From Pseudanabaena sp. BC1403 (GTDB lineage Bacteria; Cyanobacteriota; Cyanobacteriia; Pseudanabaenales; Pseudanabaenaceae), in assembly GCF_002914585.1 (NCBI RefSeq), contig NZ_PDDM01000019.1, forward strand, positions 1 through 64,000: 64,000 nucleotides of DNA, in the 5' to 3' direction. Both the position numbers and the translations under genes were made by a program. The notes beneath the pieces were generated by a model that saw only the letters and a program-made list of their open reading frames with translations, searched no databases and was not told the origin of the DNA. Numbering within the stretch: position 1 is the first letter of the stretch; each line of letters opens with the position of its first letter. Below, piece by piece: positions 9,365-17,632 of this stretch.

Positions 9365-10215
9365 GATATCCCAACCAATTGCCAAAATCAGCACCAAAAA
9401 CACCGCCCGAATCAACTCCCGATCTAGCTATAGATCGAGAACGTTACGAAGTATTGCAACAGTGGGAAGGTTGGCTAGAGATGCCGATGCTAGTGTTGAG
9501 TTTTGCTTGGTTAGGACTGCTGATAGTTGAGCTAGTTTGGGGTTTGAATCCGCTTTTAGAGACGATTGGCGTTACCATTTGGATCATTTTCATTTTAGAT
9601 TTTTGTCTAAAATTCTTGCTTGCGCCACACAAACTTTTTTATCTTAATCACAATTGGCTAATCGCTTTCTCTTTAATCATTCCTGCGTTACGAACTTTAA
9701 AGATCGTGCCAATCCTTCGCTCTTTGCAATCAGTTCATGCTGTGAGAGGGTTGCAGTTGTTGGGGATCATGACTAGAACGAATAGGGGAATGCGCTTGCT
9801 TGGGACTAGTATGGAACGTCGAGGAATTGGCTATGTGTTCGCCCTAACGGTGATCGTCGCTTTAGCTGGTGCGGCGGGAATCTATACATTTGAGCACAGA
9901 CTGACCGATGGGGCAGTTGGTATTGCGGATTACGGTACGGCGCTATGGTGGACAGCGATGGTGATGACCACAATCGGCTCGGATTATTTCCCTAAAACTG
10001 AGGAAGGACGGGTGCTGTGTTTTTTATTAGCGGTATATGCGATCGCCTTGTGTGGATATGCGACAGCGATATTAGCAACATTTTTTGTCGGTCAAGATGC
10101 GGAAAGTGATGAAGCAGAACTTGCGGGTACAAAATCCATTCAAGCATTGCAAGTAGAAATTGCTGCCCTACGCACTGAAATTCAAGCTTTAGCTAAACGC
10201 GATTTAGATCATTAA
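9361..10215 (+). CDS. Voltage-gated-type potassium/cation channel with unusual filter
   Basis: This 284-residue membrane protein is an ion-transporter family channel subunit. Hydrophobic segments start at about residue 40, and an S4-like helix carries spaced arginines (LRTLKIVPILRSLQSVHAVRG). Two final helices bracket a pore loop ending MTTIGSDYFP. The filter TIGSD at 204-208 replaces the canonical TVGYG of K+ channels, so its selectivity is uncertain. A C-terminal heptad-rich segment (EIAALRTEIQALAK) could form a tetramerising coiled coil. It ends the operon with the P-ATPase and chaperones, which suggests coupled ion and protein homeostasis under stress. Confidence 0.85.
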   Translation: MRYPNQLPKSAPKTPPESTPDLAIDRERYEVLQQWEGWLEMPMLVLSFAWLGLLIVELVWGLNPLLETIGVTIWIIFILDFCLKFLLAPHKLFYLNHNWLIAFSLIIPALRTLKIVPILRSLQSVHAVRGLQLLGIMTRTNRGMRLLGTSMERRGIGYVFALTVIVALAGAAGIYTFEHRLTDGAVGIADYGTALWWTAMVMTTIGSDYFPKTEEGRVLCFLLAVYAIALCGYATAILATFFVGQDAESDEAELAGTKSIQALQVEIAALRTEIQALAKRDLDH

Positions 10216-10244
10216 TTTGCGATGGATATCGTATTAGCTATTCA

Positions 10245-10320
10245 ACGATCGCCTAGAACTTACGACTTACAGTAATAGCGATCGGCTTCACGAGATAGAT
10301 GGTTGAAGCGATCGTGTTTG
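10245..10320 (+). repeat. 63-bp HIP1-spaced repeat, copy A
   Basis: This is the first of seven loci with the pattern GATCGCC, then TAGAA(A)T(C)ACGACT, then AGTAATA, GCGATCG, AGATAGAT and TGTT or GGTT, and a third GATCG core. Spacing between cores is 33 then 30 bases. It lies between the channel operon and the nuclease-like gene. Confidence 0.75.
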
Positions 10321-10397
10321 ATTCAGGGTCAGATCTGCTATATTTTACGCTGAATGTCTAAATTAAATCTCAATTGCGTAATTTAGGAGACTGTATC

Positions 10398-11408
10398 TTG
10401 CTTTCAAAACAACAGCTTAGAGGGCTTGTACTAGAAGAGATTATCTTAATCCTACTTAGTAAAGCAGGTTATCGAATCCTAAAATCTGGAGAAGATACTT
10501 CAATTCGAGATGGATCATCAGGTTTAGAGACACAGGGTCGAGGGGAATGGCATCAAATAGACGCTCTAGTTGCTTATGATCATACACCTGCATTTTTGTA
10601 TCCTATTAGACTCGCGTTGGAGGCTAAAGCGTATTTACCAACACCTAACTCTAATGGGAAGGTGGGTATTGGAGTAATTCGTAATGCTGTTGGCGTAGTA
10701 AAAGATCTTAATGAAAACTACTTCTCCGATCGTGAGCAGACATTGAAACTAAAAAGATATAACTATGTTTATTCAATATTTTCACTTTCTGGCTTTACAG
10801 AAAATGCTCAACGTTATGCAGTAGCTCATCAAATTTATTTGATTCAGTACCACCATAATTACCTTTTTGATAATATTAAAAATTTACTAAGCCAATTAGA
10901 AGGGACGACTGCCAGAGAACTTAGGCAATTAGATATTAGAAGAGGATTGAGGTTGGTGTTAGAGAATCCAGACCAACACAGAGGAAATTTACAAGAAATA
11001 TTTAGAAATGAGGCTGAGTTAATAAGAGAATTGTTAGATGAAGTTCGCTATATCGGAAGTTCATATTTTGGTTTGCTTAACGGTGAATATCCTGTTCACA
11101 TTTTTTCTGAACGCCCTATTAATAATCTCGATAGAGATGAATATGTGATCCCTATATGGGTTGATGAGAATGGGATGGTCATAATTGAATTAATGAATAA
11201 CAACCTCTATTTTGAGTTACCTGAAGTTGTAGCCCAAATATTGAAAGAAGTGTGGACAGATAATCTTAGAGTGGCTAACCTAAAAAGGAGAAATTTATCT
11301 TTTATAACTCTGTCTGGAATTATAGGAAATGTTAGACGAAATATAAGGTTGACATTAGATCTCAACTGGTTAGATCAGTATTTATCAGCGCAACAAAATA
11401 TTGAATGA
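10398..11408 (+). CDS. PD-(D/E)XK nuclease-fold protein (restriction endonuclease-like)
   Basis: This is a stand-alone protein of 336 residues. Its N-terminal third has a complete PD-(D/E)XK active-site pattern: Glu14 in helix 1 (LVLEEIILILLSKAGY), GRGEWHQID with Asp55, and LEAKAY with Glu75 and Lys77. The remaining two thirds have no domain I can name. TTG 10398 is chosen because AGGAG lies 8 bases upstream; a TTG at 10374 has no such site. No methyltransferase, helicase or partner is adjacent, so it is either an orphan restriction/defence nuclease or a repair-type nuclease. It contains no GCGATCGC and lies between two copies of the 63-bp repeat, both signs of acquisition. Confidence 0.75.
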   Translation: MLSKQQLRGLVLEEIILILLSKAGYRILKSGEDTSIRDGSSGLETQGRGEWHQIDALVAYDHTPAFLYPIRLALEAKAYLPTPNSNGKVGIGVIRNAVGVVKDLNENYFSDREQTLKLKRYNYVYSIFSLSGFTENAQRYAVAHQIYLIQYHHNYLFDNIKNLLSQLEGTTARELRQLDIRRGLRLVLENPDQHRGNLQEIFRNEAELIRELLDEVRYIGSSYFGLLNGEYPVHIFSERPINNLDRDEYVIPIWVDENGMVIIELMNNNLYFELPEVVAQILKEVWTDNLRVANLKRRNLSFITLSGIIGNVRRNIRLTLDLNWLDQYLSAQQNIE

Positions 11409-11441
11409 AGTGAAACAATCAACTAGAAATATACGCAAGAA

Positions 11442-11520
11442 TTGATCGCCTAGAAATTACGACTTAAGGTAAAAGCGATCGCCTTTAGAAGATAGATTGT
11501 TGGTGCGATCGCCATAACTT
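11442..11520 (+). repeat. 63-bp HIP1-spaced repeat, copy B
   Basis: GATCGCC at 11444, GCGATCGCC at 11475 and again at 11505 give the 33+30 spacing. The intervening segments read TAGAAATTACGACTTA and TTTAGAAGATAGATTG. It lies directly after the nuclease gene. Confidence 0.8.
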
Positions 11521-11647
11521 AGCTATAAAGAGAAACAACATTAATTGCAATTTGTATCGTAATTAATCAATTCATACAGCAAATAAAACAAGTACCTGTC
11601 AGATTAATGATGGAAGCCTAATTTGCCTAATAGATGCGTTACTTTGT

Positions 11648-12766
11648 ATGAATAGAACAAAATTCATTGGCATTGTTGGAGGCTCAATCATTACCACCGT
11701 GGCAACAGGTTACTTACTAAGCGATAAAAGCAATCTTTTAAGGAAGGATATTAAATTGATAGATTCTAGCAATGTAACCCTAAAACCAGACGAAGCTGAG
11801 ATTTTGCATCTCGCATCCCTCGCATCCAGCGCTCACAATGCTCAGCCGTGGTTTGTCCAATACCTCAAACCCTATAACTGGATTATTGGCAACGATAAAA
11901 GTAAGTGGCTACCTGCCGTTGACCCAACTCAGCGAGAAACGATTTTATCAATTGGAGCGTTCATTCAAAATCTAGAATATGCTGCTAGCTCTTTTGGCTA
12001 TATTTGCCACTGGAATTTGCTTGCTAAGACAAATCAGGACGAGCAAGTAGTGTCCGTAAAACTAAATAAAATAGAATCAAAAAATCCATTTGATATCTCC
12101 AAAATCAAAGAGCGCCGAACCGTGCGTTCTAATTTCTTAAATGATGAGCTAAAAACAGAAGATCTCCAATATCTTATGAATTTAGAATCAGAATTTATGC
12201 ACTATCTGCCTGCTGTTAGCAAAGAAGGTCAATTTATCAACGAAGGAACCATAGTCGCCAATCGTATACAAACATACCGAGATCCCGCACAGCAGGAGTT
12301 ATCCGACTGGATTAGATTTTCCACTAAGGATGCTGAGAAATATCGTGATGGACTGACCACAGCAAGCATGGAAATTGAAGGTTTTTCTGGTTGGATAGTA
12401 CGCAATTTTTATAACAAAGATAGCGTGATGAATAAGGATTTCCGAGAGGTGGGTCTGAATAAGGTTAAGCAGCAAGTATCAGAATCGGCAGGTTGGATTC
12501 TAATTACCAGTAAGGATAATTCTGTCGCGACATTGCTGGAGACTGGGCGCAGAATGGAAAGAATTTTTTTAAAAGTACGAGAAAAGAATATTGCCATTCA
12601 CCCAATGACTCAGATACTAGAAGAATCATCAACGCGACAAGAGCTAAATCAAGCGATCGGCATTAGCGAGAATATTCAATTTATTTTGCGAGTGGGTTAT
12701 TTGAAGGATTATCCGCAGCCAGTTTCACTACGCCGCCCCGTTGATTGGTTTATACGATCAACGTGA
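11648..12766 (+). CDS. Acg-type nitroreductase-family protein
   Basis: This 372-residue protein has an N-terminal signal anchor (about residues 5-25) and a nitroreductase-like body. The pattern ILHLASLASSAHNAQPW is the family's FMN-binding start. RRTVRSNF at about 157-164 and the late AGWILITSKDN and NQAIGISENIQFILRVGY regions fit the double-length Acg-like branch, whose members are usually FMN-binding proteins of unknown or sequestering function. The anchor suggests it faces the periplasm or sits on the membrane. It leads a set with CPBP-type membrane proteases, so a role in peptide or metabolite maturation is possible but unproven. Confidence 0.75.
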   Translation: MNRTKFIGIVGGSIITTVATGYLLSDKSNLLRKDIKLIDSSNVTLKPDEAEILHLASLASSAHNAQPWFVQYLKPYNWIIGNDKSKWLPAVDPTQRETILSIGAFIQNLEYAASSFGYICHWNLLAKTNQDEQVVSVKLNKIESKNPFDISKIKERRTVRSNFLNDELKTEDLQYLMNLESEFMHYLPAVSKEGQFINEGTIVANRIQTYRDPAQQELSDWIRFSTKDAEKYRDGLTTASMEIEGFSGWIVRNFYNKDSVMNKDFREVGLNKVKQQVSESAGWILITSKDNSVATLLETGRRMERIFLKVREKNIAIHPMTQILEESSTRQELNQAIGISENIQFILRVGYLKDYPQPVSLRRPVDWFIRST

Positions 12767-12794
12767 GTGGAGCAATACCCTAAAAGGTAAAAAT

Positions 12795-13646
12795 ATGAAA
12801 CGAGAAAAGCGATCGCTAAACCAAATTGGATTTTTTCTACTTTATACTTTTTCGATAAGTTGGCTCTCTTGGCTGATTATTATCATTGGGAACAGATATT
12901 TTAACGCTCTTTGGTATGGTGAGCCTTTATTTTGGATACCTTACGCGATCGGCAGTTGGGGAGCAGTCATTAGTTCCTACATTATTTATCGACAGTTCAA
13001 GGAAGATTTTAGCGAAGCATCTTTTGTTAAGTTTGTCTTTGGTAAAAAAATAGACGGAAAAGTATGGCTGATATTTGGATTATTTACAATTTGGCGTTTA
13101 TTGATGATTTGGCTTGCTTTTGGTATCAATAAGCCTATCTCAATTCTCTCGATAATTATTAACTTACCACTGCTCATTCTTTTAGGTGGATTAGAAGAAT
13201 TAGGTTGGCGGGGAATTTTACAACCTCAATTAGAAAAAGCAATTAATTACTTGCCCTCTATCCTTATAGTAGGAACTATTTGGAGTATATGGCATTTACC
13301 GCTATGGATGATCAAAGGGACAGTCCAAAGTTCATTTCCCTTTGGATTATATTTGTTTTCAGGAATAATTTTAACTGCTAGTTTTACAACTCTCTATAAA
13401 TACACAAACAACTTATTGCTTTGTATCTTAAGCCATGCTTGGTTTAATGGATGTATTGGATTAGCTCTATATGTCGGAAATAATGGAACCTTACAGCTAG
13501 ATTTGAATTGGAAAGTATTTGCAGTTTTTTCCATCGAACTAATAGTGTCTATCATTTTAGGAATCGCGTATAGCCGTAAGAATCCCCTTGTGTTAAACAA
13601 TGATTTCAAAACCAGAAAAAGAAATTTATTTGACAAAAAATCATGA
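12795..13646 (+). CDS. CPBP-family intramembrane protease (EELGWRG)
   Basis: This is a 283-residue polytopic membrane protein of the CAAX/bacteriocin-processing (ABI/CPBP) family. It has the three expected motifs: EELGWRG (paired glutamates and arginine), IWSIWHLPLW (histidine) and ILSHAWFNG. It is the only copy in this cluster with a complete EExxxR motif. ATG 12795 is chosen because the upstream in-frame ATG at 12741 lies inside the previous gene; AAGG precedes 12795. It overlaps the next CPBP gene by 4 bases. Family members cleave within membranes or confer self-immunity to bacteriocins; the substrate here is unknown. Confidence 0.85.
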   Translation: MKREKRSLNQIGFFLLYTFSISWLSWLIIIIGNRYFNALWYGEPLFWIPYAIGSWGAVISSYIIYRQFKEDFSEASFVKFVFGKKIDGKVWLIFGLFTIWRLLMIWLAFGINKPISILSIIINLPLLILLGGLEELGWRGILQPQLEKAINYLPSILIVGTIWSIWHLPLWMIKGTVQSSFPFGLYLFSGIILTASFTTLYKYTNNLLLCILSHAWFNGCIGLALYVGNNGTLQLDLNWKVFAVFSIELIVSIILGIAYSRKNPLVLNNDFKTRKRNLFDKKS

Positions 13647-14452
13647 ATAACAGCAAACTAGAAAATCGCTCACCCTTAAAATTCTTTCTACTTGTTTATG
13701 GGCTTTCGATCCCTTTATGGATAATTGAGACAAGAATTGACGTTAAAGGACTACCATTAGATATTCCCATAACAGATATATTAGCTGCATTTACACCATT
13801 GATAGCGGCTAGCATTCTCACTTACAAAGAAGAAGGATATATTGGTATTAGCAATCTGTTTAAGAGGGTTTTAGACTTTTCAAGAATTACAAAAAAGATA
13901 TGGTACTTGCCGATCGCTTTGCTGCCATTTTTAATGTATTTATTGATATACATAGTAATTCACCTCATCGGATTACCGCTTACGACTAATTTTGATGTTC
14001 CTTTTCTTTCTATCCCTTTTCTTTTTTGTCTATTTTTTATCGGAGCCGTGGCAGAAGAAATTGGCTATATGGGTTATGCGATCGCTCCTATGCAAGAACG
14101 GTTTGGCGCTTTATCAGCAAGTATTCTTATCGGTATACCTTGGGCAGTATGGCATTACCCGTCAATAATTCAACAGGGACACAAACTAACTTGGATAGCT
14201 TGGGCAACTCTCGGTACTGTTGCTGTCAGAGTTCTGATTGTTTGGATTTATAACAACACAGGAGAAAGTTTATTTGCTTGCATCCTATTTCATACTTTGT
14301 TGAATGTAGGAAGACCTTTGTTCCCAAGAGATGGAATACATAATCCGTTGGTTGATTATCCAGAAGTTCACTATTCAATAATGGCAATTACTGCTGTTAT
14401 TGTTGTCTTTCTATGGGGATCAAATACATTGAATCGATATAGATACACCTGA
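13643..14452 (+). CDS. CPBP-family intramembrane protease (EEIGYMGY variant)
   Basis: This is a 269-residue polytopic membrane protein. It has AEEIGYMGYAIAPMQ, PWAVWHYPS and ILFHTLLN as the three CPBP motifs, but the arginine of EExxxR is replaced (Met), as in the EEIGW(T/S)GY branch of the family. It overlaps the upstream CPBP gene by 4 bases. It is paralogous to the broken copy at 16019-16843, and its downstream flank is similar to the region at about 17340-17510, so a segment including gene and flank was duplicated. Confidence 0.82.
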   Translation: MNNSKLENRSPLKFFLLVYGLSIPLWIIETRIDVKGLPLDIPITDILAAFTPLIAASILTYKEEGYIGISNLFKRVLDFSRITKKIWYLPIALLPFLMYLLIYIVIHLIGLPLTTNFDVPFLSIPFLFCLFFIGAVAEEIGYMGYAIAPMQERFGALSASILIGIPWAVWHYPSIIQQGHKLTWIAWATLGTVAVRVLIVWIYNNTGESLFACILFHTLLNVGRPLFPRDGIHNPLVDYPEVHYSIMAITAVIVVFLWGSNTLNRYRYT

Positions 14453-14789
14453 TTTAGCATCAAGCGTCATGTTTTGTATCGTAATCAATCAATTCAATCA
14501 ACTCATTCAGGAAGTCATACGATCGCCTGTCACGCTTAAAGATTTGGTATGAGCGGAAGATATTAACTTATACCAAAACTAAAAATGGCTATGCCATTTT
14601 TAGTTTTGAAAACCCTCATTGGGTTTGGTTTTTAATTCACGAAAGTGTGACAACACTTTCGTGAATTGGTATTAGTCAAACAATGACAAACTGCTGACAG
14701 CTCCGAATTGCAACAGAATAACCACTATCGAATCTCTCCATAAATGTTCATCTTTAAAGAACTTTATAATCTAATTGAGGCAATACTCC
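14453..14789. repeat. Duplicated CPBP downstream region with a 103-base triple-hairpin insertion
   Basis: Two blocks, about 14471-14569 and 14673-14730, match 17340-17446 and 17450-17510 (shared pieces include CGATCGCCT, TTAAAG, CTGCTGACAGCT and TGCAACAGAATAAC). Between them here, and missing in the other copy, is 14570-14672. That segment is bounded by ATACCAA and TTGGTAT and contains hairpins at 14575-14607, 14609-14625 and 14634-14667. It behaves like an inserted palindromic element. Confidence 0.7.
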
Positions 14790-15278
14790 ATGAAAAAAGT
14801 ACCTTTCTTCGATCGCCGCTTATTTCTATTAGGAATATCTTTATGGCTCTATATGATGGGACTAGTTTTCCCAGCGCTTGCCTTTGAGATCGTCAATTAC
14901 AAGACAGTACACTCAGGAATCATCATTGATATGAAGGGAATAGAAGTGACAGCTTGGGGAGTACTCGGATTGTTATTTCTGCAAATACCCGCGATCGGCT
15001 GGTTAGCAAATCCACTTTATTGGCTTTCCTGTGTATTTTTTGTAAAGAAGAAATATCAGCTCTCTATAGCTTTTACTATTACCGCAATTATTGTTGGTTT
15101 TCTAGGAACAATATCCGCATATTGGTTTGCTTTGCCAAATGGCAGTAGTCCTGATAGTCAAATTCTATTAACTAAATTATTACTTGGTTTTTGGTTATGG
15201 CTTGCTGCTCCTACATTTCTGATGATTGTTGATTTTGTCTATCTACAATATAGGAGCCGCTCCAATGCCCATGAATAA
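14790..15278 (+). CDS. Hypothetical membrane protein
   Basis: This is a 162-residue protein with four or five hydrophobic segments and no conserved domain I recognise. ATG 14790 is preferred because GAGG lies 10 bases upstream; the TTG at 14775 is part of that site. The first segment (LFLLGISLWLYMMGLVFP) may be a signal anchor, and the C-terminal tail is basic. It overlaps the next gene by 14 bases, so the two are probably translated together. The nearby CPBP genes are the only context. Confidence 0.65.
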   Translation: MKKVPFFDRRLFLLGISLWLYMMGLVFPALAFEIVNYKTVHSGIIIDMKGIEVTAWGVLGLLFLQIPAIGWLANPLYWLSCVFFVKKKYQLSIAFTITAIIVGFLGTISAYWFALPNGSSPDSQILLTKLLLGFWLWLAAPTFLMIVDFVYLQYRSRSNAHE

Positions 15279-15888
15279 AAAAAAGAGATTCATAAAACTA
15301 AATATATATAAACTGCCAATTTTGTTGGTAGCAATGATTTTCTCTGTACTTAATTTTGAAGATAAGGCGATCGCGCAATCTGCCGATGTGCCAAAACCTG
15401 ATCTTAGCGGAGACTTTAGCAGCATATTTCTACAAGGAAACCGTGGCTTTTATGCTGTTCAAAAGTGGTTAATTATTCAGTCTGTAGAATCAGAAGCGAA
15501 TGGAGGTACTGTAAATTGTCGGTACACCCCGAATGGAGAGATAAGATCGCGCATTCAGAGAGGTGCTATTCTTACGGCTGTTTTTAACAAAACTGCGATG
15601 GGTCGAGTCCCCAATCCCCATACCTCAGCCGATGATGCCATCGTTTTAGACAGTAGTGGCTCCCCTTGGTTGCGGGTAATCGGCACAAGAGAGGAGTTAG
15701 CTTATCCCGTCAAACCTCTGATTTTTTATGACTTAGGAGAATGCTATGTGAGGGCTAATTTAAAATATATTGCTCCCATTAATCCTGATGCAATCAATTT
15801 ATACGATCAAAAAATATCTCGTTCTTACTGTACTAGTAAACCTTTATATTGCTTACCTAGCATCTCTCAATGGCTATCACTAAGATAG
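15265..15888 (+). CDS. Secreted SH3b-like protein
   Basis: This is a 207-residue protein with a basic N-terminus, a hydrophobic signal segment and a likely cleavage after AIA (AIAQS), so it is exported. The body resembles a bacterial SH3 domain: VNCRYTPNGEIRSRI, then RGAILTAV, SPWLRV and CYVRANLKYIAPI. Cysteines in the SH3-like core and in the tail (YCTSKPLYCL) could form disulfides. ATG 15265 has AGGAG 8 bases upstream, better than 15226. SH3b domains usually bind cell-wall peptides or act as periplasmic adaptors. The function is otherwise unknown. Confidence 0.65.
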   Translation: MPMNKKKRFIKLNIYKLPILLVAMIFSVLNFEDKAIAQSADVPKPDLSGDFSSIFLQGNRGFYAVQKWLIIQSVESEANGGTVNCRYTPNGEIRSRIQRGAILTAVFNKTAMGRVPNPHTSADDAIVLDSSGSPWLRVIGTREELAYPVKPLIFYDLGECYVRANLKYIAPINPDAINLYDQKISRSYCTSKPLYCLPSISQWLSLR

Positions 15889-16018
15889 TTATTTTCAGTA
15901 CACCCAATTAACGACGATGGTTTAGTCTGCCTAGATTTTGGGAGTCTTGATCAGCAAGGGATACAGTATCTCCTATTTAATATTTCACATTTCATGAATA
16001 TGAAAAAGAATAAAAATA

Positions 16019-16843
16019 ATGGATAACAGTATATTTAAAAAACACTCACCTATAAAATTCTTTTTGTTGGTTTTGTTACTGTCAATTCCATTCTGGATAT
16101 TGGCTGCTATGACTAGAGATTTAACTGAAGTACTGCCTATAAAGCTGCCAATAAGCGCATTAATGGCTTTTTGTCCTTTATTAGCGGCAGCAATTCTTGT
16201 TTATAAAGAACAAAATATTCAGGGAGTTAAAGAACTTTTAAAACTATCTTTCGACTTTCAAAAAATCAAAGACAAAAAATGGTATATACCAGTTCTTCTT
16301 CTCATGCCCACCATAGCAGCACTTTCTTATCTGTACTTGAAGATAACAGGAGCGATACTACCCGAACCGCCAACACCATTTCTATCTGTTATCATCTTTT
16401 TCTTTGTATATTTTATTGGTGCGATCGGCGAAGAAGTGGGTTGGAGCGGTTATGTTACCGAGCCTTTGCAAAACCAGCATGGGGCTTTTAAAGCTAGTAT
16501 CATCATCGGTTTTATTTGGGCAATATGGCATATTATTCCCTATAGCTAAGCGCATCAAACGCCAGTATGGATATTTTGGCAATGTATCGGCACAGTTTTT
16601 TTGCGAACAATTATGGTTTGGATTTTCAACAATACTAATAAAAGTGTTTTTGCGATGATTCTCTTTCATTCCATGAATAATATAAGTCCGTATCTATTCC
16701 CAAGTAACGGTTCGCATTATGACCCGTTTATCTTTGCTGTTTTATTAGCGATTACAGCGATCGCAATAACTTGGTTATGGGGAACAGAAACTCTGGGTAA
16801 ATATCGTTTTTTAGTCCAATCAGGATCGAGAGGTGAGGCATGA
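16019..16843 (+). pseudogene. CPBP-family membrane protease broken by one in-frame stop
   Basis: The first 176 codons encode a CPBP protein with GEEVGWSGYVTEPLQ and IWAIWH motifs, then TAA at 16547-16549. The same frame continues without shift as AHQTPVWIFWQ, VWIFNNTN, FAMILFHSMNN and LWGTETLGKY to 16843. In the paralogue at 13643-14452 the stop aligns with a glutamine (QQGHKLTWIAW), so a single CAA-to-TAA change explains the break. The third motif (ILFHSMNN) lies after the stop, so the short product should be inactive unless the stop is read through. The final ATGA overlaps the next gene. Confidence 0.8.
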
Positions 16844-17220
16844 CCAACTCAAAGCATATAGGAGAACTGCTGGGACCAACCCTAATGGTAATAGGTGCTT
16901 CAGAGTTTCCGCTTATTCAACCGCATCTCTACGAAGAACAGATTCCACCAGTCGTCTACCTCTCTGGAGTTCTCATGTTCATTGCGGGTTTGGCTATTGT
17001 GCGATCGCATAACCTATGGCAACGTGACTGGACTCTATTGATTACAATCTGTGGCTGGTTCTTGCTGGCTCTCGGACTGTTCCGAATGTTCGCTGCTAGT
17101 TTCTATCGACTTGCCACTGGTAACACGAATTCACTCTTCTTCATGATTGTCGAATGTATCCTATTTGCAATTGGTTCTTTGATAACGTGGAAGGCATATG
17201 CCCGTGACGCTAAATCATAA
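16840..17220 (+). CDS. Hypothetical four-helix membrane protein
   Basis: This 126-residue protein has about four hydrophobic segments: LLGPTLMVIGAS, VVYLSGVLMFIAGLAIV, LLITICGWFLLALGLFRMF and FMIVECILFAIGSLITW. I recognise no family. The start overlaps the stop of the CPBP pseudogene by 4 bases, so it was probably translated with it. It may depend on translation reaching that point, which the new stop codon would disturb. Confidence 0.6.
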   Translation: MTNSKHIGELLGPTLMVIGASEFPLIQPHLYEEQIPPVVYLSGVLMFIAGLAIVRSHNLWQRDWTLLITICGWFLLALGLFRMFAASFYRLATGNTNSLFFMIVECILFAIGSLITWKAYARDAKS

Positions 17221-17234
17221 GGAGGCATTTCAAT

Positions 17235-17283
17235 CCTTTTTAGGAGATAGATTGTTGAGGCGATCTCGATAACTTTGCTATAG
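17235..17283 (+). repeat. 63-bp HIP1-spaced repeat, partial copy C
   Basis: Only the right part of the unit is present: TTTTTAGGAGATAGATTGTT, then GGCGATCTCGATAACTTT. It resembles the right end of copy B and abuts a small remnant of a CPBP gene. Confidence 0.65.
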
Positions 17284-17515
17284 GGGAGCAGAAACTTTGG
17301 GTAAATATAAATTCTCTCAACGAGCTATTTAAGTTTGATTCTATTCATTCAGTTACATTTTGTAGCGTATTCAATCAACTCACTCAAGAAATCAAGCGAT
17401 CGCCTTTCACACTTAAAGCTTTGGTATAAGTGAAAAATATTAACTTCTCCCCTTTAATCGAACAATGGCGAACTGCTGACAGCTATAAGTTGCAACAGAA
17501 TAACTGCGAAGGTTT
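17279..17515 (+). other. Remnant of a further CPBP gene end plus its downstream flank
   Basis: Bases 17279-17312 match the 3-prime coding end of the CPBP pseudogene (16776-16808; GCAGAAACTTTGGGTAAATA against ACAGAAACTCTGGGTAAATA) with one inserted base. Bases from about 17340 match the flank downstream of the CPBP gene ending at 14452. This is a decayed tail of another CPBP copy. Nothing else is seen up to 17632. Confidence 0.6.
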
Positions 17516-17632
17516 GTTGTTTTTATATGAAAGGGATTTCAAAGGTAGGTCAGATATTGTTTGGAAATTTGATGTTTTGGGAACCTAGAAGGTCAGTCTG
17601 AGATATTTAAATCTATTCACACATCATATACT

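Noticed and set aside
16019-16843. Frameshift in the third CPBP gene
   Set aside because: The two halves are in the same frame (582 bases apart from 16019 to 16601), so it is a stop codon rather than a frameshift.
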